Shown here one piece after another: positions 34,315 through 41,754 of a stretch of 41,756 nucleotides of DNA; position 1 is the stretch's first letter, and each line of letters opens with the position of its first letter. Both the position numbers and the translations under genes were made by a program. The DNA is from WJJR01 sp964440935. GTDB lineage: Bacteria; Zixibacteria; MSB-5A5; WJJR01. The notes under the pieces were generated by a model. That model searched no databases and was not told the origin of the DNA. It saw only the letters and a program-made list of their open reading frames with translations. The stretch lies in assembly GCA_964440935.1 (NCBI GenBank), contig CAYTTY010000037.1, positions 1 through 41,756 of the forward strand, given 5' to 3'.

Positions 34315-35511
34315 CTACGCGGTTACCTTTTCTTTCTCCGGTTTGGCTTCCTTGGCTGCCTTGTCCATCGCCTCGAGTTCCTTGAGGAGATACCGCGAGA
34401 TCACAATGCGATGCACTTCCGAGGTTCCTTCACCAATTTCACACAGACGCACATCGCGCAAATGCCGCTCGACATGGCTGCCGGTTCTGTACCCGTCAAG
34501 GCCCATAATCTGAATCGCATTGTCGCTGCAGAAGTGGCCAACTTCCGACGCGTACAGCTTGGCCATTGCCGACTGCTTGGCAAAGGGCTGTTTCTGATCT
34601 TTCAGGTAGGCCGCATGGTACACCAGATGCCGCGCCGCTTCGATCTGCGTCGCCATGTCACTGAGCGGAAACTGGATCGCCTGACGGCCATTGATGTTGC
34701 CTTCGATACCCAGCGTGTCTTTCGCGTACCGCAACGCGACATCGAGTGACCCTTGGGCCAGTCCCAGTGCCATCGCGCCAATCGAAATGCGACCGCCGTC
34801 AAGTGTCATCATGAACTGCTTAAACCCATCACCGCGCGGACCGATGATGGCGTCTTTGTTCAGCTTGACATCCTCGAAATGCAGCATCGACGTGTCCGAT
34901 GCGTGCAGGCCCATCTTCGTTTCGGCTTTACCAACCGAAAAGCCAGGGATGTCTTTATGCACCAAAAATGACGAAATCCCGCGTGCGCCGGCGTCGGGAT
35001 CGGTGACGGCCGTGGCGATGAACCATGTCGAAAAACGCGGATTGGTGATAAAACACTTCGAGCCGTTGACCAGCCAATTCCCATTGCTCTCGACCGCTGT
35101 CGTCTTCGTGCCGCTCGCGTCCGACCCGGCACCCGGCTCGGTGAGTCCGAACGAAATGAGATTGCCGTGTTCACCGACGCCCGGCAACACCAGATCACGT
35201 TGCGCCTGCGACCCGAACATGTACACCGGATACACACCCAGTGAATTGGCGGCCGCAATGGTGATCCCCGTCGATCCGCAGATCCGGCTCAATTCTTCGA
35301 CCACGACGGCATACTCCAGCGTGCTCAGGCCGCGACCGCCATACTCCTTCGGACAGAGCATCGACATGTACCCCGCCCGTTTCATCTCCGTGAGTAGATG
35401 CGAATCCATTTCCGAGGTCATGTCCATCCGATTGACAATCGGCGCCACGATCGACTCGGCAAACGACCGGGCTTCGTCACGGATATCTTCGACTTTGGAA
35501 TCCCACCACAT
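34315..35511 (-). CDS. Acyl-CoA dehydrogenase (paralogue 1)
   Basis: A 398-residue FAD flavoprotein of the acyl-CoA dehydrogenase family, which introduces the alpha,beta double bond in acyl-CoA. Visible landmarks are SFGLTEPGAGSDASGTKTTA (FAD and substrate contact), MGLHASDTSMLHFEDVKL, and the C-terminal EIGEGTSEVHRIVISRYL, where Glu is the catalytic base position. It ends with a Lys/Glu-rich tail (KEAKPEKEKVTA). It lies three bases after paralogue 2 and is last in the operon. Chain-length preference cannot be read. No electron-transfer flavoprotein gene is nearby. Confidence 0.95.
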   Translation of the reverse strand: MWWDSKVEDIRDEARSFAESIVAPIVNRMDMTSEMDSHLLTEMKRAGYMSMLCPKEYGGRGLSTLEYAVVVEELSRICGSTGITIAAANSLGVYPVYMFGSQAQRDLVLPGVGEHGNLISFGLTEPGAGSDASGTKTTAVESNGNWLVNGSKCFITNPRFSTWFIATAVTDPDAGARGISSFLVHKDIPGFSVGKAETKMGLHASDTSMLHFEDVKLNKDAIIGPRGDGFKQFMMTLDGGRISIGAMALGLAQGSLDVALRYAKDTLGIEGNINGRQAIQFPLSDMATQIEAARHLVYHAAYLKDQKQPFAKQSAMAKLYASEVGHFCSDNAIQIMGLDGYRTGSHVERHLRDVRLCEIGEGTSEVHRIVISRYLLKELEAMDKAAKEAKPEKEKVTA

Positions 35512-35514
35512 AAC

Positions 35515-36660
35515 TTAATCGTCCTTTAGAATCGCCCGCGAAATGACAATGCGTTGTGCTTCCGACGTTCCTTCGTACAGCTCGGTGATGCGCACGTCAC
35601 GGAAGTATCGTTCGACGGGATACTCTTTGATGTATCCATATCCCCCATGAATCTGAACGGCCTGGTTGGCCACCCAATGACACGCTTCGGAGGCGAAGAG
35701 TTTGGCTTCCGAAGCCTGCATGGAGAAACGCTTTCCTGACAACATGATACGAACTGCGCGGTCGAGCATCAAGCGCGACGCGTCGAGTTTTACCCGCATA
35801 TCGGCGAGTTTAAACGCGATCGCCTGAAAATCGCAAATCGGATGGCCAAATTGCTTGCGTTCTTTGGAATAGTCGCGTGCTTCTTTGAACGCCGCCTCGC
35901 CGATGCCAATCGCCTGCGCGGCCACCCCCATGCGGCCGTGATCGAGAATCGTCAGGGCGATCTTAATCCCTTCGCCTTCTTCACCCAGGCGGTTTGCTTT
36001 CGGCACCCGGCAATCGTCGAACGTCAAACCGCGTGTGTCCGACGTTTTGATTCCCATCTTCTCTTCGGCCTTACCGACTTCGAACCCATCGATCCCAGCG
36101 TCAACAATCAACGCCGACAACCCCTTGGCGCCTTTCTCCGGATCGGTGGCGCAGAACACAACGAAGATTTTCGCCAATCCGGCATTGGTGACAAACGCCT
36201 TGGTGCCATTGAGAACGTAATCGTCACCATCGGATGCAGCCGTTAAATGGATCGACGTCGCATCCGTACCGGCATCGGGTTCGGTGAGCGAGTACGCACC
36301 CAGCTCGCCAGACGCCAGACGGGGCAGATACTTCTGCTTTTGCTCATCGTTGCCGAACAGCGAAATCGCCGTCGCACACAGCGTGTTCTGAACCGACACC
36401 ATGATGCCCAATCCGGCGTTCGCGCGCGAGAACTCCTCGACCACCAGCAGATACGCCAATGGATCGATTTGCATTCCACCGTACGCCTCGGGAATGGTCA
36501 TCCCCAGGTATCCCAGTTCGCCCAACTCCCGAATGATCTCATCGGGAATCTTCCCTTCCTTGTCCCAATGCTCGGCATTGGGATAGATGCGCTTGTTGGC
36601 GAAATCACGCGCCGCATCACGCATCATCTTCTGTTCATCGTTCAATAGGTCGTCAAACAC
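35515..36660 (-). CDS. Acyl-CoA dehydrogenase (paralogue 2)
   Basis: About 381 residues from a GTG at 36660 (after GGAG), which gives the typical butyryl/short-chain length. Motifs are GAYSLTEPDAGTDATSIHLT, KMGIKTSDTRGLTFDDCRV and ITELYEGTSEAQRIVISRAI with the catalytic Glu. It resembles butyryl-CoA dehydrogenase-type enzymes more closely than paralogue 1 does, but that is a judgment by eye. Paralogue 1 starts three bases after its stop, implying tight coupling; it follows the hydroxyacyl-CoA dehydrogenase by 36 bases. Confidence 0.95.
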   Translation of the reverse strand: MFDDLLNDEQKMMRDAARDFANKRIYPNAEHWDKEGKIPDEIIRELGELGYLGMTIPEAYGGMQIDPLAYLLVVEEFSRANAGLGIMVSVQNTLCATAISLFGNDEQKQKYLPRLASGELGAYSLTEPDAGTDATSIHLTAASDGDDYVLNGTKAFVTNAGLAKIFVVFCATDPEKGAKGLSALIVDAGIDGFEVGKAEEKMGIKTSDTRGLTFDDCRVPKANRLGEEGEGIKIALTILDHGRMGVAAQAIGIGEAAFKEARDYSKERKQFGHPICDFQAIAFKLADMRVKLDASRLMLDRAVRIMLSGKRFSMQASEAKLFASEACHWVANQAVQIHGGYGYIKEYPVERYFRDVRITELYEGTSEAQRIVISRAILKDD

Positions 36661-36696
36661 AGTGCATCTCCGTGAACGGGGGGCTCCCCCCAACCA

Positions 36697-37554
36697 CTAA
36701 TATTGATAAAATCCGCGCTTCGTCTTGCGTCCCAAATGTCCCGCCTGCACCATCTTTTTCAGCAGCGGGCAGGGACGATACTTCGGATCACCGAGTCCGT
36801 CGTGCAAGACATTCATGATCGACAAACACACATCCAGCCCAATGAAATCGGCCAGTGTCAACGGTCCCATCGGATGCGCCATGCCAAGCTTCATCACTTC
36901 GTCAACCGCCTCCGCCGTGGCCACTCCTTCCATCACACAATAGATCGCTTCATTGATCAACGGCATCAACACACGATTGGCCACAAATCCCGGATAATCG
37001 TTCACTTCGACACCGGTCTTGCCGAGCGTGCCGCACAATTCGGCGATTACCGAATACGTGTCATCGCTCGTCTGGTAACCACGGATAACCTCGACAAGTT
37101 TCATCACCGGCACCGGATTCATGAAGTGCATGCCGATGAATTGCTCCGGACGTTTGGTCGCGGCCGCCAGACGTGTGATGGGCAGTGAGGATGTGTTCGA
37201 GGCGAAAATCGTCTCCGGTGGACAGACTTTCTCCAGTTCGGCAAAGATACGCAGCTTGGTTTCTTCATCTTCAAAAACTGCTTCGACGACAAGCTGGCAC
37301 GATTTCGTGGCCGACAGATCGCTTGACTGGGCAATGCGTTTGAGGATCGTCTCCTTCCCGCTCTCCTCGATCACGCCCTTCTTGATCTGACGATCGATAT
37401 TCTTGCCGATATTTTCAACCGCGCGTTGCGTCAGTGCGTCATTGGTATCCACCAATGTCACATCATAACCGGACTGCGCGAAGACATGAGCAATGCCATT
37501 CCCCATGGTCCCCGCGCCGACGACACCGACTGCTTTGATATCCGCTGCTGTCAC
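36697..37554 (-). CDS. hbd: 3-hydroxybutyryl-CoA dehydrogenase family protein
   Basis: A 285-residue single-domain enzyme, the normal Hbd size. VGVVGAGTMGNGIAHVFAQS is the NAD-binding loop. SNTSSLPITRLAA and GMHFMNPVPVMKLVEVI contain the active-site Ser/Asn and His, and GFVANRVLMPLINEAI the dimer helix. It reduces acetoacetyl-CoA to 3-hydroxybutyryl-CoA or runs in reverse. A fused crotonase domain is absent and no crotonase gene is in the operon. Confidence 0.95.
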   Translation of the reverse strand: MTAADIKAVGVVGAGTMGNGIAHVFAQSGYDVTLVDTNDALTQRAVENIGKNIDRQIKKGVIEESGKETILKRIAQSSDLSATKSCQLVVEAVFEDEETKLRIFAELEKVCPPETIFASNTSSLPITRLAAATKRPEQFIGMHFMNPVPVMKLVEVIRGYQTSDDTYSVIAELCGTLGKTGVEVNDYPGFVANRVLMPLINEAIYCVMEGVATAEAVDEVMKLGMAHPMGPLTLADFIGLDVCLSIMNVLHDGLGDPKYRPCPLLKKMVQAGHLGRKTKRGFYQY

Positions 37555-37592
37555 TTCACACCTCCGAGTAGATCAACTCGGGTCAGGTCCTT

Positions 37593-37640
37593 GTAGGGCG
37601 GCCGCCTCGGCCACCTGCACGACCGAGGCGGTCGTGCTAC
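37593..37640. repeat. GACCGAGGCGG inverted repeat inside the acyl-CoA operon
   Basis: GTAGGGCGGCCGCCTCGGCC (37593-37612) pairs with GACCGAGGCGGTCGTGCTAC (37621-37640) with a few mismatches around an 8-base loop. The right arm recurs at 9878-9898. It fills the 119-base gap between the thiolase and hbd genes, so it may partly attenuate or process the operon transcript. Confidence 0.6.
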
Positions 37641-37673
37641 ATGAGGATTCCCTATGCCAGAGTTATGCCAAAA

Positions 37674-38870
37674 CTATTTCTCCATCTCAATCGCCATCGC
37701 GACGGCATGGCCGCCGCCCAGACACAGCGTCGCCAGACCCTTGGTCAGACCGCGATCTTTCAATGCATACAGCAGCGTCGTCAAAACACGCGCCCCCGAC
37801 GCACCGATCGGATGCCCGAGCGCAATCGCGCCGCCATGCACGTTGACACGATCCCAATCCCAGCCGAGTTCGCGTCCATCAGCGATTGCTTGCGCGGCGA
37901 ATGCTTCATTCGCTTCGATCAGATCGAAGTGATTGATGTCGACGTTCATCTTCTTGCAGAGTTTGCGGACGGCATAAATCGGCGCATAGAACAGCATCTC
38001 GGGTTCGGTGCCGGCGACAGTATAGTCAACGATCCGCGCCATTGGCTTGTGCCCGTGCGCATTCGCGTACTCACGCGACGCAATCACCACCGCACTGGCG
38101 CCATCATTCAAACCGGGTGCATTCCCAGCGGTGACAGTGCCCTCTTTCTCAAACGCCGGACGCAGCTTCGCCAGTTTGTCGACGGTTGTCCCGCCACGGG
38201 GGCACTCGTCGGTATCGAAGACGATCGGATCACCTTTGCGCTGCGGGATCTCAACCGGAACAATCTCATCTTTAAACTTGCCCTCTTCGATCGCTTTGCT
38301 CGCCTTCTGCTGTGACCCGGCGGCAAATTCATCCTGATCGTCGCGCGTGATGTTTGATTTCTTCGCGGTCAATTCAGCGGCGCGCCCCATGTGGAAGTCG
38401 TTGAACGAATCCCAGAGACCATCGAGCACCATCGAGTCTTTCAGCGTGTTGTCGCCGAACCGCAATCCTTTCTTGGCGCCGTGCAACACAAACGGCGTGT
38501 TGGACATGCTTTCCATGCCGCCGGCAATACAGAGATTGGCGTCACCAGCCTTGATCGCCTGCGCACTCAGCATCGCCGCCTTGAGTCCGGAGCCGCAGAC
38601 CTTATTGATGGTCATGCAACCGACTCCCGATGGGACACCGCCGTGGATCGCCGCCTGGCGCGCCGGCGCCTGCCCCGATCCGGCCTGCACCACCTGGCCC
38701 ATGATCACTTCGTCGATGTCATCGGTGTTGATACCGCTGCGTTTGATCGCTTCGCGGATCACTATCGCGCCCAACTGGGGCGCCATGAACGGTGACAAGC
38801 TTCCCTGGTACTGTCCAATCGGTGTCCGGCAGGCGGACAGAATGACAGCTTCATTTTGTGCATTGGCCAT
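37674..38870 (-). CDS. Acetyl-CoA C-acetyltransferase (thiolase)
   Basis: A 398-residue degradative/biosynthetic thiolase. The nucleophilic cysteine is in INKVCGSGLKAAML (about residue 90). NEAFAAQAI, GGAIALGHPIGASGAR and LCLGGGHAVAMAIEM carry the remaining active-site Asn, His and Cys. The last motif reads GGGHAV where many family members have GGGxG, a mild variant. It condenses two acetyl-CoA or cleaves acetoacetyl-CoA. It lies between scoB (68 bases) and hbd (119 bases). Confidence 0.96.
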   Translation of the reverse strand: MANAQNEAVILSACRTPIGQYQGSLSPFMAPQLGAIVIREAIKRSGINTDDIDEVIMGQVVQAGSGQAPARQAAIHGGVPSGVGCMTINKVCGSGLKAAMLSAQAIKAGDANLCIAGGMESMSNTPFVLHGAKKGLRFGDNTLKDSMVLDGLWDSFNDFHMGRAAELTAKKSNITRDDQDEFAAGSQQKASKAIEEGKFKDEIVPVEIPQRKGDPIVFDTDECPRGGTTVDKLAKLRPAFEKEGTVTAGNAPGLNDGASAVVIASREYANAHGHKPMARIVDYTVAGTEPEMLFYAPIYAVRKLCKKMNVDINHFDLIEANEAFAAQAIADGRELGWDWDRVNVHGGAIALGHPIGASGARVLTTLLYALKDRGLTKGLATLCLGGGHAVAMAIEMEK

Positions 38871-38938
38871 AAGACTACCTCCCCGGCGCGTTCCGGTGCA
38901 CCGGACATATGACTATCGTAAAAGAGGACGGAATATGA

Positions 38939-39595
38939 TCACTGAAGTTCTCGCACGGTTTCGGCGACATTAAACGGACAGCCGGTCTTCGCCTGTAGAT
39001 CCTCAAGCGAAATATCGGGCACCTTCTCAATCAACAGCAATCCGTCGTCATTAATGTCAAAAACTGCGAGTTCAGTGATAAGAAGATCAACTACGCGGGT
39101 GCCCGTCAGGGGCAGAGTGCATTCTTCGACAATTTTGGGTGAGCCGTCCTTGGCGGTGTGAGTCATGGTCACGACCACTTCCTTGGCCCCGGCAACGAGG
39201 TCCATCGCCCCGCCCATCCCCTTGATCATCTTGCCGGGGATCATCCAGTTGGCCAGATCGCCATAGCGGGAGACCTGCATCGCCCCGAGAATGGAGACGT
39301 CGATATGCCCTCCTCGGATCATTCCGAACGAGTCGGCTGACGAGAAATACGAGCTGCCCGGCAGCTCACTGACGGTCTGCTTGCCGGCGTTGATTAGATC
39401 GGCATCTTCCTCGCCCTCATAGGGGAATGGACCGATGCCCAACAAGCCATTCTCGGATTCGAGCACAATGCTCACATTATCCGGGACAAAATTCGACGCC
39501 AATGTCGGCATGCCGATGCCCAAGTTGACATAATCGCCGTCCTTGAACTCCTTGGCAGCGCGTCGGACGATCCGTTCATGAATCGGGTTCATCAT
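38939..39595 (-). CDS. scoB: 3-oxoacid CoA-transferase subunit B
   Basis: About 218 residues from the ATG at 39595 (a second ATG at 39592), 13 bases after the subunit A stop. DYVNLGIGMPTLASNFV and SENGLLGIGPFPYEGEED are diagnostic; the Glu of SENG is the catalytic residue that carries CoA. GKMIKGMGGAMDLVAGAKEV follows. With subunit A it would shuttle CoA between succinyl-CoA (or acetyl-CoA) and acetoacetate. Confidence 0.95.
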   Translation of the reverse strand: MMNPIHERIVRRAAKEFKDGDYVNLGIGMPTLASNFVPDNVSIVLESENGLLGIGPFPYEGEEDADLINAGKQTVSELPGSSYFSSADSFGMIRGGHIDVSILGAMQVSRYGDLANWMIPGKMIKGMGGAMDLVAGAKEVVVTMTHTAKDGSPKIVEECTLPLTGTRVVDLLITELAVFDINDDGLLLIEKVPDISLEDLQAKTGCPFNVAETVRELQ

Positions 39596-39608
39596 ACTCT
39601 CGTATCCC

Positions 39609-40313
39609 TCATGGCCGCGGACGCATCGTCCGCTGTTCGATGCGTTTCTCGTAATTGGTCCCCTGGAAGATGTGATCGATGAAGATACCAGGGGTATGAA
39701 TGTTGTCCGGATCCATTTCACCAGTTTCGACCAGCTCCTCGACTTCGGCCAGCACGATCTTCCCGGCTGTGGCCATCATCGGATTAAAGTTCCGCGCGGT
39801 CTTGCGGTAGATCAGATTGCCCATTTCATCGCCGCGGAAGGCCTTGATCAGCGACAGATCGGCGGTCAGTCCGCGCTCCATCACGTAGTGCTGCCCGTCA
39901 AATTCACGCGTCTCTTTGCCCTCGGCGATCATCGTGCCGTATCCGGTCGGCGTGTAAAACGCCGGAATCCCGGCGCCACCGGCACGGATGCGTTCGGCGA
40001 ATGTCCCCTGCGGCACAAATTCAATCTGGAGATCACCGTCCAAAAACTGCTTCTCAAAGATGGCATTCTCACCCACATAGGTCGACACCATCTTCTTGAT
40101 CTGACGCGTCGCCAGCAGAAATCCGAGACCGAAATCGTCAACGCCGGCATTATTAGAGATCACCGTCAGCTCTTTCACTCCGGTGTCACGCAACGCCGCA
40201 ATCAGATTTTCAGGAATCCCGCAGAGGCCGAATCCCCCGGCCATGATGGTCATGCCGTCACGGACCCCGGCTTGTTCGAGCGCCTCGGCGGCATTGGCCA
40301 CAACTTTGTTCAT
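39609..40313 (-). CDS. scoA: 3-oxoacid CoA-transferase subunit A
   Basis: 234 residues. TIMAGGFGLCGIPENLIAAL, ISNNAGVDDFGLGFLL, YVGENAIFEKQFLDGDLQIE and GKETREFDGQHYVMERGL are as in succinyl-CoA:3-ketoacid CoA-transferase (SCOT/ScoA) subunits, more so than AtoD. It is the first gene of the six-gene acyl-CoA operon, preceded by a 219-base gap that includes a G-tract cluster at 40450-40479. Confidence 0.95.
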   Translation of the reverse strand: MNKVVANAAEALEQAGVRDGMTIMAGGFGLCGIPENLIAALRDTGVKELTVISNNAGVDDFGLGFLLATRQIKKMVSTYVGENAIFEKQFLDGDLQIEFVPQGTFAERIRAGGAGIPAFYTPTGYGTMIAEGKETREFDGQHYVMERGLTADLSLIKAFRGDEMGNLIYRKTARNFNPMMATAGKIVLAEVEELVETGEMDPDNIHTPGIFIDHIFQGTNYEKRIEQRTMRPRP

Positions 40314-40449
40314 TCTCGCTCCATTCGTCGTTCCAACTCGTCTGTTCTCACCACAACCTCCACCGACTACGGTGCCGGATCGGCCATCGTTGCCCGTGTC
40401 CGCATACGTACAACCCTGCAGTATACCGGATCGATTTTATCGAATCAAT

Positions 40450-40479
40450 GGGGGGATCAAGGGGTTAGGGGGATGGGGG
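40450..40479 (+). other. Four G-tracts, potential G-quadruplex
   Basis: Runs of 6, 4, 5 and 5 G separated by ATCAA, TTA and AT meet the usual G-quadruplex rule. They lie on the plus strand, the template strand for scoA and the opposite strand to the HEPN gene, in the gap between them. No protein-coding frame explains the run. Confidence 0.6.
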
Positions 40480-40532
40480 AGGACGAAGCAACGCATGACT
40501 TTGGGGACATACAGAAGCGAGACAGTCACCGG

Positions 40533-40980
40533 TTAGCGCACCAAATTCGGGTGGTTATCCCAGAGCCATGAACCAACAGAGTCATTCAGTTCCTCCGCAA
40601 TAGCAATCGCCTCACCGAGTTCCGTCTCCGTCACATGTCCGAGAGCATCATACGCGACCTTGTTGCGTTTCTTCCGAATCTTCTGAAGCGTCTTGATCAC
40701 TGCCGGTTCAATCTCAACCGTAAAAACCGTAATGATTCAATTGTGTGTGCGTGATGTCCCTGCTGTGTTTTCAGGCGATGTCCGGTCGCACGGAGCGCCG
40801 CTGTGGCCAACGTCAGGCGGGCCGTATACGCAATGCGCAATCGCCAATCGACACTGATGCCCACATTCCGGGACTCCCCAAGGTCGCGTATGATGCTTTG
40901 GTCAATAGGTCGGAGATTTCTTTGCGGCTCGTTGGCTCACGTTTTAGCCACTTTGTCCCCGACCAGTCGTCTAAGGTCAT
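40533..40980 (-). pseudogene. HEPN-domain protein (MNT/HEPN partner), disrupted by two frameshifts
   Basis: The reading frame starts at ATG 40980 inside the end of the nucleotidyltransferase gene (44-base overlap) with MTLDDWSGTKWLKREPTSRK, then EISDLL. Shift 1, in the AAA near 40898-40900, moves into IIRDLGESRNVGISVDWRLR followed by IAYTARLTLATAALRATGHR and GHHAHTIESLRF. Shift 2, in a five-T run near 40728, moves into TVEIEPAVIKTLQKIRKKRN, then KVAYDALGHVTETELGEAIA and the stop TAA at 40533. Joined, this gives about 147-149 residues, the usual HEPN size, including the R-rich RKKRNKVAY motif. Each shift is a net loss of one base or gain of two. Either this is a pseudogene or both runs are sequencing errors. 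Confidence 0.85.
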
Positions 40981-41551
40981 CGTGTGTTCCAATCAAGAAC
41001 AGCAACTCGGTCTGGATCAGCGATCGTACGAAGTGATTCTCGTCCTCGTACTTCTGCGTAAACTCTGCCGGTGGATATAAGACAGGATTGAGCGAACGAT
41101 TGAGCGTGCGCTCGGGCGTTTCGAGTACCCCGACCAAATCCCTAAGACGGATGTCCCCCACCACGAGCACATCCACATCACTACTGCCGGATTCTTCCCC
41201 CTTAGCGACCGATCCAAAGATTGCCGCGAAATCTATGCGATCTTGGAGTGAACTGAGTGCATCACCAAGAACATCCTTCAGTCCGAAGGTCTTGGTCACT
41301 AATCCGACGAGGTCGCTGTAGACAGCGCAATTGGGATTGGCACGGTAGTAGGTATGCGGACCATCAGTTTCACTGACCACGATTTCAGCATCTACCAATG
41401 TCTTCAACTCCCGTATAACGGTCCCATACGAAACCGCGATCCTACGCGCAATTTCTCGCCCATAATAACGCTTGCCCGGGTCACCAAAGAGGAGACCCAG
41501 TAGCTGTCGTTTGACTTGGGGAAAGAGCGCTTCGCCGATTGTCTTTGTCAT
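40937..41551 (-). CDS. Winged-helix regulator with minimal nucleotidyltransferase (MNT) domain
   Basis: About 204 residues from the ATG at 41551, with GGGAG five bases ahead. An N-terminal winged helix (KRQLLGLLFGDPGKRYYGRE, IARRIAVSYGTVIRELKTL) is followed by a minimal nucleotidyltransferase domain with the GS...DxD motif in IFGSVAKGEESGSSDVDVLV. The C-terminal LNPVLYPPAEFTQKYEDENH and LFLIGTHDDLRRL are typical of the MNT half of MNT/HEPN toxin-antitoxin pairs, in which MNT neutralises HEPN, in studied cases by AMPylation. The partner gene, overlapping its 3' end, is broken. Confidence 0.9.
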   Translation of the reverse strand: MTKTIGEALFPQVKRQLLGLLFGDPGKRYYGREIARRIAVSYGTVIRELKTLVDAEIVVSETDGPHTYYRANPNCAVYSDLVGLVTKTFGLKDVLGDALSSLQDRIDFAAIFGSVAKGEESGSSDVDVLVVGDIRLRDLVGVLETPERTLNRSLNPVLYPPAEFTQKYEDENHFVRSLIQTELLFLIGTHDDLRRLVGDKVAKT

Positions 41552-41580
41552 AACCACTCCCTGCTCCTTTGACCTCATTA

Positions 41581-41662
41581 TGAGACCATATGGACTCAGA
41601 GTGAGACCACCCACAAGAATATACTGATCTCATATTGAGATCGCTTGATCTCAGCTTGAGTT
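41581..41662. promoter_or_regulatory. Array of TGAGA operator-like half-sites upstream of the MNT regulator
   Basis: Perfect palindrome ATCTCA-TAT-TGAGAT (41627-41641), a one-mismatch copy ATCTCA-GCT-TGAGTT (41648-41662) centred 21 bp away, GACTCA-GAG-TGAGAC (41593-41607) and TGAGACC-ATAT-GGACTCA (41581-41598). All lie within 111 bases of the start codon. The 21-bp spacing is two helical turns. They are likely binding sites for the winged-helix regulator itself. Confidence 0.65.
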
Positions 41663-41683
41663 CACTCGGATTCTCCTCTGAAT

Positions 41684-41754
41684 CTATAGCGGTTATCAGA
41701 ACTATAGCAATTGTCATAAATCCTTTCCGTTTGGATCAGGGTGCCACGGGCCTT
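41684..41754 (+). repeat. Right window-end copy of dispersed element, two tandem termini
   Basis: CTATAGCGGTTATCAGAA (41684-41701) is followed at once by CTATAGCAATTGTCATAA (41702-41719), two terminus-like sequences in the same direction. From 41702 on, the sequence is the perfect inverted copy of positions 2-54. This suggests one element inserted at the end of another, or a tandem arrangement cut off by the end of the window. Confidence 0.75.

Noticed and set aside
40745..41080. A plus-strand gene of about 111 codons opposite the MNT/HEPN pair
   Set aside because: The KVAYDAL stretch that looks protein-like on the plus strand comes from the 19-bp inverted repeat; the minus strand carries the real gene remnants.
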